Origin: Sciscionella marina DSM 45152
GTDB lineage: Bacteria; Actinomycetota; Actinomycetes; Mycobacteriales; Pseudonocardiaceae
Assembly (NCBI RefSeq): GCF_000379465.1
Contig: NZ_KB905447.1
Coordinates: 186,001-250,000, forward strand
Direction: 5' to 3'
Length of the DNA: 64,000 bases
The notes under the pieces were generated by a model. The model saw only the letters and a program-made list of their open reading frames with translations, ran no database searches and was not told the DNA's origin. Shown here one piece after another: positions 8,305-16,809 of this stretch (positions are counted from its first letter, which is position 1; each line of letters starts with the position of its first letter). Made by a program: the position numbers and the translations under genes.

Positions 8305-9371
8305 CGCGTTTGCAGAGGGCACGTGACCTGGCGCGGGAGCGCGGCGTGGACGCACTGCTGGTCACTCCGGGGCCCGATCTCCGGTACCTGATCGGTGCCG
8401 GCGGGGAATCGCATGAACGGCTGACCTGCCTGGTGCTGCCCGTCGACCGGGACCCGGTGCTGGTCGTGCCGAAGCTGGAGCACGCGGGCTACGGCGAACT
8501 CCCGGTCGCGGCCCGCACCTGGATCGACGGCGAGGACCCGCACGCACTGGTCGCCGACCTCGCCGGGAACGCGGCGACGGTGGCGCTCGCCGATGCGATG
8601 CCCGCCATGCACGTGCTTCCGCTCGGGCAGCGGCTCCCGGGCGCGCGCCAGGTGCTCGCCGCACCGATCCTGCGGGAACTGCGCATGCGCAAGGACGAGA
8701 CCGAGATCGCCGAACTGGCCTCGGTCGGCGCCGCGATCGACCGGGTGCACACGCGGGTTCCCGAAGTACTGCGGGCGGGGCGCACCGAGGCCGAGGTCGG
8801 CGCGGACATCGAGGCACTGATCGTGGCCGAGGGACACGAGTCCGCGGCCTTCGTGATCGTGGGCTCCGGCCCCAACGGAGCGAGCCCGCACCACGAGGTC
8901 TCGCAGCGGCGCATCGAACCGGGCGATTTCGTGGTCGTGGACATCGGCGGACCGAACCCTGCCGGATACAACTCCGATTCCACCCGCACCTACGTGGTCG
9001 GCGAGCCGGCACCCGAGCGGGCCGAGATCTACGAGGTGCTGCGGCGCGCCCAGCAGGCCGCTGTGGACGCGGTCCGTCCCGGGGCCACCGCGGAATCGAT
9101 CGACGCGGCGGCCCGTTCGATCATCGCCGAGGCGGGATACGGGAAACGGTTCATCCACCGCACCGGCCACGGGATCGGGCTCGACGTGCACGAGGAGCCC
9201 TACATCGTCGAGGGCAACGGCCTGGAACTCGCCGAGGGAATGGCCTTCTCGGTGGAGCCCGGCGTGTACTTCGCGGGCGAGTGGGGCGCACGGATCGAGG
9301 ACATCGTCCTGGTCACCGCCGACGGGGTGCGCGCACTGAACAACCGGCCGCACGAACTGGTGAGGGTATGA
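8301..9371 (+). CDS. M24-family Xaa-Pro aminopeptidase/dipeptidase
   Basis: 356 aa: an N-terminal creatinase-like domain (about 1-125) and a C-terminal pita-bread metallopeptidase domain. Metal ligands are visible in VVDIGG (D), NSDSTRTY (D), HRTGHGIGLDVHE (H), SVEPGVYF (E) and ARIEDIVLV (E). It removes N-terminal residues before proline, or splits X-Pro dipeptides, in the cytosol using two Mn/Co ions. It is translationally coupled to the MFS gene. That coupling is probably an operon convenience. Confidence 0.9.
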   Translation: MTRLQRARDLARERGVDALLVTPGPDLRYLIGAGGESHERLTCLVLPVDRDPVLVVPKLEHAGYGELPVAARTWIDGEDPHALVADLAGNAATVALADAMPAMHVLPLGQRLPGARQVLAAPILRELRMRKDETEIAELASVGAAIDRVHTRVPEVLRAGRTEAEVGADIEALIVAEGHESAAFVIVGSGPNGASPHHEVSQRRIEPGDFVVVDIGGPNPAGYNSDSTRTYVVGEPAPERAEIYEVLRRAQQAAVDAVRPGATAESIDAAARSIIAEAGYGKRFIHRTGHGIGLDVHEEPYIVEGNGLELAEGMAFSVEPGVYFAGEWGARIEDIVLVTADGVRALNNRPHELVRV

Positions 9372-9432
9372 CCCGGCCAGTCCGAAGCGGCCGCTCCTCC
9401 CTTCCTTGGACGCTCGGGAAAGGCCGCCGCCC

Positions 9433-9882
9433 ATGACCGGACTCGAACCAACCGACGCGGCGATCGTGCGTGCGCTCACCGAGGACGGCAGGCGCTCGTT
9501 CACCGAACTGGCCGAACATGTCGGCCTCTCGGTTTCCGCGGTGCACCAGCGGGTCCGCAGGCTCGAACAGCGTGGGGTGCTGCGCGGCTACACCGCGCGG
9601 GTGGATCCCGAACAGCTCGGTATGCCGATGACCGCGCTGATTTCGCTGACCCCGTTCGACCCGTCCGCCCCGGACGACTACCCGAAGCGGCTGGAGCACC
9701 TCAGCCAGATCGAGTCCTGCTACTCGGTCGCGGGCGACGAGTCCTACATCCTGCTGGTGCGGGTCGCCTCGCCTGGTGGCCTCGAAGAACTGCTGCAGCA
9801 GATCAGGGCGGCCGCGAACGTCTCGACCCGGACCACCGTGGTGCTCTCCACGCCCTATGAGCACCGCTCACCGGCCGTCTAG
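9433..9882 (+). CDS. Lrp/AsnC-family transcriptional regulator
   Basis: 149 aa. An N-terminal HTH (TELAEHVGLSVSAVHQRVRR) is followed by a RAM/ligand-binding alpha-beta domain (GYTARVDPEQLGMPMTALI; CYSVAGDESYILLVR). Such regulators sense amino acids or other small molecules and form octamers. ATG at 9433 has GGGAAAGG nine bases upstream. The gene stands alone, 61 bp after the peptidase, so the peptidase or a distant amino-acid gene could be its target. Confidence 0.9.
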   Translation: MTGLEPTDAAIVRALTEDGRRSFTELAEHVGLSVSAVHQRVRRLEQRGVLRGYTARVDPEQLGMPMTALISLTPFDPSAPDDYPKRLEHLSQIESCYSVAGDESYILLVRVASPGGLEELLQQIRAAANVSTRTTVVLSTPYEHRSPAV

Positions 9883-10080
9883 GTGTGTCTGATGATCCAC
9901 TGCCGTCGCGAGCGGAGTCAGCGTGGATGTTTCCTGCGGGACACCCGCGCGCGAGAGCGGCAAGGCGGTGGACTGAGCCATGGCGGTCGCTATGGTGTTT
10001 GCGCGCCTTCGCCGCGTGCCGCCGCGCTGGCACGCCGCCGACGTCGCGGCACAGCAGGCTATGGGATGGTCAGACGCGCC
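9883..10080. other. Gap with coding-like but unassigned sequence
   Basis: About 200 bp between convergent genes. The plus strand carries a GTG-started frame VSDDPLPSRAESAWMFPAG and, in another frame, a 34-codon ORF from 9980. Neither is recognisable. It may be an interspersed repeat or a degraded gene. No clear terminator hairpin was found here. Confidence 0.25.
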
Positions 10081-10602
10081 CTAGCCTGAGCGCAGCGCGT
10101 ACAGCGCGATCCCGGAGGCCACCGAGACGTTCAGCGAGTCCTTGGTGCCGTGCATCGGGATCTCCAGCAACTCGTCGCAGCTGGCGCGCAGCTTCACCGG
10201 GATCCCGTTCACTTCCTCGCCGAGCAGCAGCGCGAGTTTGGCCGGTGTCCGATAGCCGGCGATGTTCACCGCGCGGTCGTCCACCTCGAGCCCCGCGATC
10301 GTGTACCCCTCGGCGCGCAGTTCGGCCAGCAGCGCGCTGATCCCGGGATGGTGCAGGCAGCGCACCGTCTCCTCGGCCCCGAGCGCGGATTTGTGGATCT
10401 TGTGCCCGAGCCGGGAGATCAGCTCCGGTGACCGGGCGTCGTCCCGCTGCCGGGGATAGGGCGTGTACCCGGTGCAGTACACGGTGCGTACCGCGAACAC
10501 ATCCGCGGTACGCAACAGGGCACCGACGTTGTAGGCCGAGCGCATGTTGTGCGCGATGACGACGAGCTCGGCGCACTCGGTGTGTTCGGTGTGCTCAGTC
10601 AT
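10081..10602 (-). CDS. TrmH/SpoU-family RNA 2'-O-methyltransferase
   Basis: 173 aa, the SPOUT knot methylase without an N-terminal RNA-binding extension. Motif 1 is NMRSAYNVGALLRTADVF, motif 2 LLLGEEVNGIP and motif 3 IPMHGTKDSLNVSVASGIALY. It transfers a methyl from SAM to a ribose 2'-OH of tRNA or rRNA; the exact position cannot be told. Its start overlaps the upstream esterase gene by 8 bp. The first residues are an odd TEHTEHTE repeat from a short DNA duplication. Confidence 0.9.
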   Translation of the reverse strand: MTEHTEHTECAELVVIAHNMRSAYNVGALLRTADVFAVRTVYCTGYTPYPRQRDDARSPELISRLGHKIHKSALGAEETVRCLHHPGISALLAELRAEGYTIAGLEVDDRAVNIAGYRTPAKLALLLGEEVNGIPVKLRASCDELLEIPMHGTKDSLNVSVASGIALYALRSG

Positions 10603-11659
10603 CGGCCGGTTCGGGGTGCAGGGTCTTGTCCTCGCCCGCGACGCAGGCCGCCCTGCGGTCGGTACCCGCGACGAACGCGGACAGGCAGCGAGCGAAGGCG
10701 GCGTGCCCGGCCGCGTTCGGGTGGAACGAGGACGCGATGGCGTGGTCCGCCCTGGCCAGGACCCGCAGATCGGTCCAGTCGACTTTGAGCCGGTTGAACC
10801 ATTCGCCGTCCGGCTTCTGTTTGGGCCCGTTGTCGTTCATGGTGCCGCTGCACGCTTCGTGCCCGAAACCGGCGCGGGACATGTCCAGATAACGGGCACC
10901 CACCGCGTCCGCCGCACGGCGCAGGCCACCGTCGAGGGAACCGACACCCTTGCCGTGCACCCAGTTCAGGTCCGGTCCGGTGAACGGGCAGCCGTTGAGA
11001 TTGCGCAGCTGCTCGCGTGCGTCCGGGCCGACCGGGGCCGCATAGGACTGCACGATCAGCTGATAGGCGTCATCCTGGTAACCGGCTTTGTGCATCACTT
11101 CCCGGACTTCGCGCAGCGCGCCGGTCACCTTCGGCACCATCGCGCCCACCCGGGACTTCCACTCACCGCCGAATCCTTCCGAGCACGGGGATCCGAAAAG
11201 GCTTGCCTCGATGCACTTGCCGAGCAGCCCGGAGAAATCCGGTGCGTCATTGGCCCCGACGGTCACCACGATCGCACCGACCGGGTGCTGTTTGGCGATC
11301 TTCGCCAGCTGCGCGGTCTGCGGGGGCTCGCGGTACCGGCCGCCCTTGGTGATGTCCGAGGAACGGGCACCGGAGCAGGCCAGGTTGTAGCGGAACGGGT
11401 AACCCTCGATCCGGGTCCGCAGCACCTCGGCGACCGTCGAGCGGTGGCAGAAGTTGCCGTCCTTGCCGTCGGTGTCCGCGGTGTAGGAGCCCGCGCCCTC
11501 CCCGGAGGCCACGCTGTCCCCGAGCGCGACGATCGCCTTCGGCACCGGTGGCGGAGTCGGTCTGCCGGGTCCGCCGGTACCGAGCCAGACGGCTCCGGTC
11601 ACCACGATCGCGATGACGACGACGCCGAGTACCGTCCATTTCCACCATCGCGCGCGCAT
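10595..11659 (-). CDS. Membrane-anchored SGNH/GDSL esterase
   Basis: 354 aa. One N-terminal membrane segment (residues 7-28, VLGVVVIAIVVTGAVWLG) and a Pro-rich spacer precede an SGNH hydrolase domain exposed outside the cell. Catalytic blocks: block I ALGDSVASGEG (Ser), block III VTVGANDAP (Asn) and block V SSFHPNAAGHAAF (Asp/His-type). Six or more cysteines (for example FCHRS, LACSGARS, GSPCSE) suggest disulfides. Likely a lipid or polysaccharide esterase at the envelope. It is first gene of a two-gene operon with the RNA methylase. Confidence 0.87.
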   Translation of the reverse strand: MRARWWKWTVLGVVVIAIVVTGAVWLGTGGPGRPTPPPVPKAIVALGDSVASGEGAGSYTADTDGKDGNFCHRSTVAEVLRTRIEGYPFRYNLACSGARSSDITKGGRYREPPQTAQLAKIAKQHPVGAIVVTVGANDAPDFSGLLGKCIEASLFGSPCSEGFGGEWKSRVGAMVPKVTGALREVREVMHKAGYQDDAYQLIVQSYAAPVGPDAREQLRNLNGCPFTGPDLNWVHGKGVGSLDGGLRRAADAVGARYLDMSRAGFGHEACSGTMNDNGPKQKPDGEWFNRLKVDWTDLRVLARADHAIASSFHPNAAGHAAFARCLSAFVAGTDRRAACVAGEDKTLHPEPADD

Positions 11660-11719
11660 CGTCGCTCAGTCTACGCAGCCCGTGGCCGCCGCCGGCCGTT
11701 CGGCTGCGAAGATCACCGT

Positions 11720-13306
11720 GTGGTGCAACCGAAAACGACCCTGCTCACCGGCGGGCACATCTACACGCCTGGCGACCCGGACGCGACCGCGATGGCGATC
11801 ACCGGGGAGACCGTGGTGTGGATCGGCCAGGACGGACCGGCCCGCGCCCTCTACCCGGACGCCGAGCACCGTGATCTCGATGGCGCATTCGTCGCCCCGG
11901 CCTTCGTGGACGCGCACGTGCACGCGACCGCGACCGGGCTGCTCACCGAGGGAGTGGACCTGCGCGCGGCCGGCTCGGCGCAGGACTGCCTCACGCTGCT
12001 GCGTGCCGCGGCCGCCGGGGTATCCGAGGGCGGTGTGCTGTGGGCGCACGGCTGGGACGAGAGCGGATGGCCGGGGCAGCGGATCCCGAGCAGGACCGAA
12101 CTGGACGAAGCGGTCGGGCAGACCGCCGTCTACGCATCCCGGATCGACGCGCATTCGGCCCTGGTGTCCGGTGCCCTGCTCGCGGCCGCCCCGGATGTGC
12201 GCGAATCGGACGGCTGGTCGGCCGGGGGACCGGTGACCAAAGCGGCCCATCACGCCGCCCGCGCGCACGCGATCGGCGCGCTGAGTGGGCAGCAGCGGGA
12301 GCGCGCGCAGCGGGCCTTTCTCGCCGAGGCGGCGGCACAGGGGATCGCCGCCGTGCACGAATGCTCCGGCCCGGAGATCGCCGGACGGTCCGATCTGGCC
12401 GCGCTGCTCGAACTCGGCACCCGCCCGGAGCTCCCGGATGTCACCGGCTACTGGGGGCAGCGCTCGGTCGAACTTCCCGAAGGGGTGCACGGGCTCGGCG
12501 GAGACCTGTTCGTGGACGGGGCGCTCGGCTCGCGTACCGCGGCGCTGCGTGCGCCCTACACCGACGCCCCGGGATCACGGGGCACCCGCTATCTGGACGC
12601 CGAACAGATCGCCGAGCACCTCGTCGACTGCACACGAGCCCGTATCCAGGCGGGATTCCACGTGATCGGGGACGCGGCGCTCGAGGAGATCCTTGCCGGG
12701 TTCGCGCTGGCCAGGGAACGTATCGAGGGCATCGCCATGCGCAGGCACCGGCTCGAACACCTGGAGATGGCCGGGGCCGAGCAGATCGCCGCGCTCGCGG
12801 AGCTCGGGGTGGTCGGCTCGGTGCAGCCGCTGTTCGACCGGGCCTGGGGCGGCGACTCCGGGATGTACACCCAACGGCTCGGTGCCGACCGGGCCTCGGC
12901 GATGAACCCGTTCGCCGCGCTCGCCGCTGCCGGGGTGATCCTGGCCTTCGGGTCGGACAGCCCCGTCACCCCGATGCGGCCGTGGGAAGCGGTGCGCGCG
13001 GCCGTGCACCACCGGACACCGGGTTCGGGCATCTCCCCGCGTGCCGCGTTCGCCGCGCACACCAGGGGCGGCTGGCGCGCGGCCGGGGTGGACGACGGGA
13101 TCACCGGGACCCTGGTGCCCGGTGCACCGGCGACCTATGCGGTGTGGGAGGTCGAGGAACTGGTGAGCGCACCCGGCGATGAACGCGTGCAGCGCTGGTC
13201 GACCGATCCACGCGCCCGGGTGCCCGCCCTGCCCTCGCTCGCCGAGGACTCCGCCCCGCCACGCTGCCTGGCCACCGTGCTGCGCGGAGCGACCATTCAT
13301 TCCTAG
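11720..13306 (+). CDS. YtcJ-like metal-dependent amidohydrolase
   Basis: 528 aa, Amidohydro_3 family. The HxH motif VDAHVHATATG, later metal ligands in FHVIGDAAL and HRLEHLEM, and the catalytic Asp in FGSDSPVTP are all present, so it should be active on an amide, formamide or cyclic imide. GTG at 11720 (or the adjacent GTG at 11723) is taken as start, 60 bp from the divergent esterase gene. The C-terminus overlaps the convergent DUF5313 gene by 4 bp. A second, related amidohydrolase lies at 50247-51683. Confidence 0.87.
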   Translation: MVQPKTTLLTGGHIYTPGDPDATAMAITGETVVWIGQDGPARALYPDAEHRDLDGAFVAPAFVDAHVHATATGLLTEGVDLRAAGSAQDCLTLLRAAAAGVSEGGVLWAHGWDESGWPGQRIPSRTELDEAVGQTAVYASRIDAHSALVSGALLAAAPDVRESDGWSAGGPVTKAAHHAARAHAIGALSGQQRERAQRAFLAEAAAQGIAAVHECSGPEIAGRSDLAALLELGTRPELPDVTGYWGQRSVELPEGVHGLGGDLFVDGALGSRTAALRAPYTDAPGSRGTRYLDAEQIAEHLVDCTRARIQAGFHVIGDAALEEILAGFALARERIEGIAMRRHRLEHLEMAGAEQIAALAELGVVGSVQPLFDRAWGGDSGMYTQRLGADRASAMNPFAALAAAGVILAFGSDSPVTPMRPWEAVRAAVHHRTPGSGISPRAAFAAHTRGGWRAAGVDDGITGTLVPGAPATYAVWEVEELVSAPGDERVQRWSTDPRARVPALPSLAEDSAPPRCLATVLRGATIHS

Positions 13307-13626
13307 CGCTTGTTCCTGGCCAGCACCAGATCGGGAATGAAGCCGTGCTTGTAGAGCCGATGGTTGCGTGCGTCCCTGGCGAACATCATCGCCACCCACA
13401 CGCCGCCGATCACCACGATCGCGGGCAGGTAGAACAGGAACGGGAACGAACCGGGAAGCAGCAGCAGGAGGAACCCGGGGGAGCACTGGATGAACGAGTG
13501 CAGCGCATGCCGGAGCAACCAGGTGCGACAGGTCAGATCGTGCAGCACCCACTGTGCGTGTTTCGGTATCGTGCCGCCGCACGCGTAGTACAACCACGGC
13601 AGCACGCCGGGACGGCCACCGGTCAT
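13303..13626 (-). CDS. DUF5313 membrane protein
   Basis: 107 aa with two adjacent hydrophobic segments (residues 45-90) and an N-terminal motif RPGVLPWLYYACGGTIP that marks the DUF5313 family, common in mycobacteria and Pseudonocardiales. The PKHAQWVLHDLTCRTW stretch is conserved in the family as I recall it. Function unknown. It is divergent from lnt with 35 bp between start codons. Confidence 0.8.
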   Translation of the reverse strand: MTGGRPGVLPWLYYACGGTIPKHAQWVLHDLTCRTWLLRHALHSFIQCSPGFLLLLLPGSFPFLFYLPAIVVIGGVWVAMMFARDARNHRLYKHGFIPDLVLARNKR

Positions 13627-13661
13627 GAGTCAATGGTAGTGCCGACCGTACAGTTCTGGGC

Positions 13662-15248
13662 ATGGCGATCACCGCCGAGCATCCCGTCGAAGACCGTTCC
13701 CCGGCCTGCCGCAGGCCCCGGCTGTGGTGGGTGCTGCGGATGCTGCTCAGCCTTGCCGCCGGTGCCCTGGTCACCGTGGCCGCCCCGCCGCGGGACCTGT
13801 GGTGGCTCGCCCCGATCGGGGTCGCGCTGTTGTGCCTGGTACTGGACGGCAGGCGGGCGCGCAGCGGGTTCGGCTACGGGCTGCTCTTCGGACTCGGCTG
13901 GACCCTGCCGCTGCTGACCTGGCTGTGGGACTTCCTCGGACCGGGCGGGTTCGGACCGTGGCCATGGCTCGGCGTGGCGCTGATCGAATCGGTGTTGTTC
14001 GCGGCGCCGTGCGCGATCGCGGCGCTGGTGTCCCGGCTGCGGCTGGCCCCGGTGTGGATCGCCGCGAGCTTCGTGCTCGGTGAACTGCTCCGGGACACCC
14101 TGCCATTCGGCGGCTTCCCCTGGGCACGGCTGGCGTTCACCCAGCCGTCCGGGCCACTGCTGCCGTTGGCCTCGCTCGCCGGTGCGCCGCTGCTGAGCTT
14201 CGCGGTCGCCCTGCTCGGTGCCTCGCTGGCCAGGCTGGCGCTGCTGCGCCGCACCCCGCCCCGCCTTGCGCTGCCCACGGCCACCTTCGTGCTGCCGCTG
14301 GTGCTCGGCCTGGCGCTGTGGCCGACCATCGGCAACCCGGAGCCGGGCGGGACGGTGCGCGCCATGGCCATCCAGGGCAGCGGACCGAATATCGGCATCA
14401 ACCTCAACTACGCGGGCAACGTGCTGTGGCGGCGCACCGTCGAACAGACCGAGCGCACCGAACAGGACATCGCCAAGGGCAAGACACGCCGCCCGGATGT
14501 GGTGGTCGTGCCGGAGACCGTGGTCTCGCTGACCGGAACCAGCGCGGCCGATCTGTACCCGGTCGAATCGGTGGCCAAGGCGCTCGGTGCGCCGACCGTG
14601 ATCGGTGTGGCGATGAATCCCGAGCAGGGCAAGCCGATGAACAGCACGCTCGGTATCGATCCGAGACGCGGGCTCACCGGCCGGTACGTCAAACAGCACC
14701 TGGTGCCGTTCGGCGAGAAGGTCCCGCTGTACTGGCTCGCCAAGTACGTGACTCCGTTTCTGGACGAGATGGCGCAGCTGCAAGCAGGGGACAAACCCGG
14801 AGTGCTGCCCGCGGGCGCGGCGCGGGTCGGCATCGCCTCCTGCTACGACCTCGGCTATGACGACGTACTGCGCGGTGCGGCGAACTCCGGGGCGAACCTG
14901 CTCGCGGTACCTACGAACAACGCCTGGTATGGCTTCAGCGAGATGCCCTACCAGCAGCAGGCGATGGCCCGGATCCGCGCGGTGGAGCACGACCGGTCGG
15001 TCGTGGTCGCCGCGACAACCGGGACGAGCGCGATCATCCGCCCGGATGGGGGCGTTGTACACCAGACCGGACTGTTCACCCCGGCCACGATCGCGGCCGA
15101 GGTGCCGCTCCGCACACACATCACACTGGCGGATACCCTGGGCCCTTGGCCGGAGTGGGTGCTGGCCGCCGTCGGGCTCGCCGGGCTGCTTCCCGGTATC
15201 CGCTCTCGGCGCACCCGGAAGGGAGTCCCGGCCGCCGAACTGACGTGA
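13662..15248 (+). CDS. lnt: Apolipoprotein N-acyltransferase
   Basis: 528 aa. About seven N-terminal membrane segments precede a nitrilase-type periplasmic domain. The catalytic triad is visible: Glu in [12 protein letters not shown], Lys in [11 protein letters not shown] and Cys in [12 protein letters not shown]. It N-acylates the lipid-modified cysteine of lipoproteins at the membrane. It lies 19 bp before the polyprenol-phosphomannose synthase gene; in Mycobacterium tuberculosis these two functions are fused in Ppm1, here they are separate neighbours. Confidence 0.95.
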   Translation: MAITAEHPVEDRSPACRRPRLWWVLRMLLSLAAGALVTVAAPPRDLWWLAPIGVALLCLVLDGRRARSGFGYGLLFGLGWTLPLLTWLWDFLGPGGFGPWPWLGVALIESVLFAAPCAIAALVSRLRLAPVWIAASFVLGELLRDTLPFGGFPWARLAFTQPSGPLLPLASLAGAPLLSFAVALLGASLARLALLRRTPPRLALPTATFVLPLVLGLALWPTIGNPEPGGTVRAMAIQGSGPNIGINLNYAGNVLWRRTVEQTERTEQDIAKGKTRRPDVVVVPETVVSLTGTSAADLYPVESVAKALGAPTVIGVAMNPEQGKPMNSTLGIDPRRGLTGRYVKQHLVPFGEKVPLYWLAKYVTPFLDEMAQLQAGDKPGVLPAGAARVGIASCYDLGYDDVLRGAANSGANLLAVPTNNAWYGFSEMPYQQQAMARIRAVEHDRSVVVAATTGTSAIIRPDGGVVHQTGLFTPATIAAEVPLRTHITLADTLGPWPEWVLAAVGLAGLLPGIRSRRTRKGVPAAELT

Positions 15249-15267
15249 CAGCGAAAGGGAGACGGTG

Positions 15268-16029
15268 ATGGGCGAGTCGGGGGCTGCTCGGGACGAAGCC
15301 GTGCTTGTCGTGATCCCCACCTACAACGAGCGGGACACCATCGGCGCCGTCCTCGAGCGGTTGCACACCGCCAACCCGGACGTCGACGCGCTGATCGTGG
15401 ACGACGGCAGCCCGGACGGGACGGGGGAGTTCGCCGACAAGCTGGCGGCCGCCGATCCGCGGATCACGGTCCTGCACCGGACCGAGAAGGCCGGCCTCGG
15501 GGTCGCCTACATCGCCGGGTTCCTGCTCGCGCTGGAGCGCTCCTACGACATCATCGTGGAGATGGACGCCGACGGTTCGCACCCGCCGGAGCGGTTGCCC
15601 GCGATCCTCGCCGCCACCGAGCACGCCGACCTGGTCATCGGCTCGCGGTACGTCCCCGGCGGGAAACTGGTCAACTGGCCGAAGTACCGCGAACTGCTGT
15701 CCCGCGGCGCCAACCTGTACGCCAAGCTCGCCCTCGGCGTACGCATCCGCGACATCACCGCGGGTTACCGGGCCTACCGCGCCGAAGTACTGAAGAATCT
15801 GCCGCTCGACCAGGTCGAGTCGCACGGTTATTGCTTCCAGGTCGACCTGTCCTGGCGCACCGTGCTCGCCGGGTTCCGGGTGGTCGAGGTGCCGATCACG
15901 TTCACCGAGCGCGAGTCCGGGCAGTCGAAGATGAGCGGTTCGATCATGCGTGAGGCGATGTTCAAGATCGGCCGCTGGGGTCTCGGGCACCGGCTGCGGC
16001 AACTGCGCGGACTGTTCACCCGCGAATGA
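15268..16029 (+). CDS. ppm1: Polyprenol monophosphomannose synthase
   Basis: 253 aa family-2 glycosyltransferase. N-terminal [17 protein letters not shown], nucleotide-binding [15 protein letters not shown], metal-binding [12 protein letters not shown] and the DPM-type region [17 protein letters not shown] are present. It transfers mannose from GDP-mannose to polyprenyl phosphate, feeding lipoglycan and protein O-mannosylation outside the membrane. ATG at 15268 is preferred over the adjoining GTG because the AAGGGAG ribosome-binding site is better spaced. No membrane segment, so it depends on Lnt or another partner for membrane contact (inference). Confidence 0.94.
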   Translation: MGESGAARDEAVLVVIPTYNERDTIGAVLERLHTANPDVDALIVDDGSPDGTGEFADKLAAADPRITVLHRTEKAGLGVAYIAGFLLALERSYDIIVEMDADGSHPPERLPAILAATEHADLVIGSRYVPGGKLVNWPKYRELLSRGANLYAKLALGVRIRDITAGYRAYRAEVLKNLPLDQVESHGYCFQVDLSWRTVLAGFRVVEVPITFTERESGQSKMSGSIMREAMFKIGRWGLGHRLRQLRGLFTRE

Positions 16030-16037
16030 CGGCAAGA

Positions 16038-16076
16038 AAGCGGCCCGCCAGGGACATGTTCCCCGGCGGGCCGCTT
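16038..16076. terminator. Strong hairpin after ppm1
   Basis: A perfect 12-bp inverted repeat AAGCGGCCCGCC ... GGCGGGCCGCTT with a 15-base loop, 8 bp after the ppm1 stop. It probably works for both convergent transcripts. Confidence 0.85.
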
Positions 16077-16117
16077 CAGCTTCCCAGGAGACTCTTCCTA
16101 CCGTGGTGGACGTGACA

Positions 16118-16149
16118 GGGCCGCCTCGCGCTGTCGCGGGAGGCGGCCC
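16118..16149. terminator. Second hairpin between ppm1 and rbpA
   Basis: GGGCCGCCTC pairs with GAGGCGGCCC. The stem extends through CGCG/CGCG with one bulged base and a CTGT loop. Likely the rbpA terminator on the minus strand. Confidence 0.7.
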
Positions 16150-16184
16150 GTCCGTGGTGGGAGCAAGAGCCTTCGCTTGACCTC

Positions 16185-16529
16185 TTACGCCGAACGGCTG
16201 CGACGACCGCGAAGCTCCTCGAGCCGTTCGTTGAGGAGGTCCTCCAATTCCGCGATACTACGCCGTTCGAGCAGCATGTCCCAGTGCGTGCGCGGCGGCT
16301 TGGCCTTCTTCTCGTCGGGTTCCGAGCCGTCGATGATCTTCGACTCGCTTCCGTGCAGTCGACACTCCCAGGTCGGGGGGATCTCGGCGTCGTCCGAGAA
16401 CGGCACCTCGAAATCGTGGCCCTTCGGGCACGCGTAACTCACCGCGCGCCGCGGGGCGAGGTCGTGATTGCGGTCCGTCTCGTAACTGACGGCTCCGAGC
16501 CTGCTCCCACGAAGTACGCGGTCCGCCAT
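16185..16529 (-). CDS. rbpA: RNA polymerase-binding protein RbpA
   Basis: 114 aa. It starts MADRVLRGSRLGAVSYE, the conserved RbpA N-terminal tail. A zinc-binding core follows (ACPKGHDFEVPF ... WECRLHG), then the sigma-interacting C-terminal helix region THWDMLLERRSIAELEDLL. RbpA binds primary sigma factors and RNA polymerase and stabilises the open complex in actinobacteria. ATG at 16529 follows a GAAGGGACC ribosome-binding site. A sigma-R-type promoter lies 82 bp upstream. Confidence 0.97.
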   Translation of the reverse strand: MADRVLRGSRLGAVSYETDRNHDLAPRRAVSYACPKGHDFEVPFSDDAEIPPTWECRLHGSESKIIDGSEPDEKKAKPPRTHWDMLLERRSIAELEDLLNERLEELRGRRSRSA

Positions 16530-16550
16530 GATGTGGTCCCTTCGGTCGGC

Positions 16551-16580
16551 CCGGACAAGGCGTATGCCTGCTTTGTCCGG
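16551..16580 (-). other. Hairpin in the rbpA 5' untranslated region
   Basis: CCGGACAA pairs with TTGTCCGG around a 14-base loop. It lies between the predicted sigma-R promoter and the rbpA ribosome-binding site, so it would be in the mRNA leader. It could affect stability or translation; no known riboswitch is recognised. Confidence 0.4.
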
Positions 16581-16610
16581 TGTTTGGCTCCCAGTTCGGC
16601 TACTGTGTGC

Positions 16611-16636
16611 AACGGTCTCTCGGGGCAGGTTATTCC
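16611..16636 (-). promoter_or_regulatory. Sigma-R (thiol-stress) type promoter of rbpA
   Basis: On the minus strand GGAAT (16636-16632) is followed after exactly 18 bases by GTT (16613-16611), which matches the sigma-R/sigma-H consensus GGAAT-N18-19-GTT. In Streptomyces coelicolor rbpA is a known sigma-R target, so the match is expected biologically as well as visible. The rest of the gap to 16809 is AT-richer and shows no gene. Confidence 0.75.
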
Positions 16637-16809
16637 GTCTCCGACAGAGCCGGTTCACCGCGGTGTCCTTTACCCGTCAACGACTGTCCACGCCAGGGGG
16701 ACACCCCGGGAAGCAACTCGTGACGCGTTCGCCGCACATTCTCCAAAATATCACCCTTAATGGGGAGGTAAATTTGCGCATAGCATCTTGCTATCCCAGG
16801 TCCAACGGC

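Noticed and set aside
13623-15320. Opposite-strand open frame of about 565 codons over lnt
   Set aside because: Shadow of lnt; Arg/Gln/His-rich with no motif.
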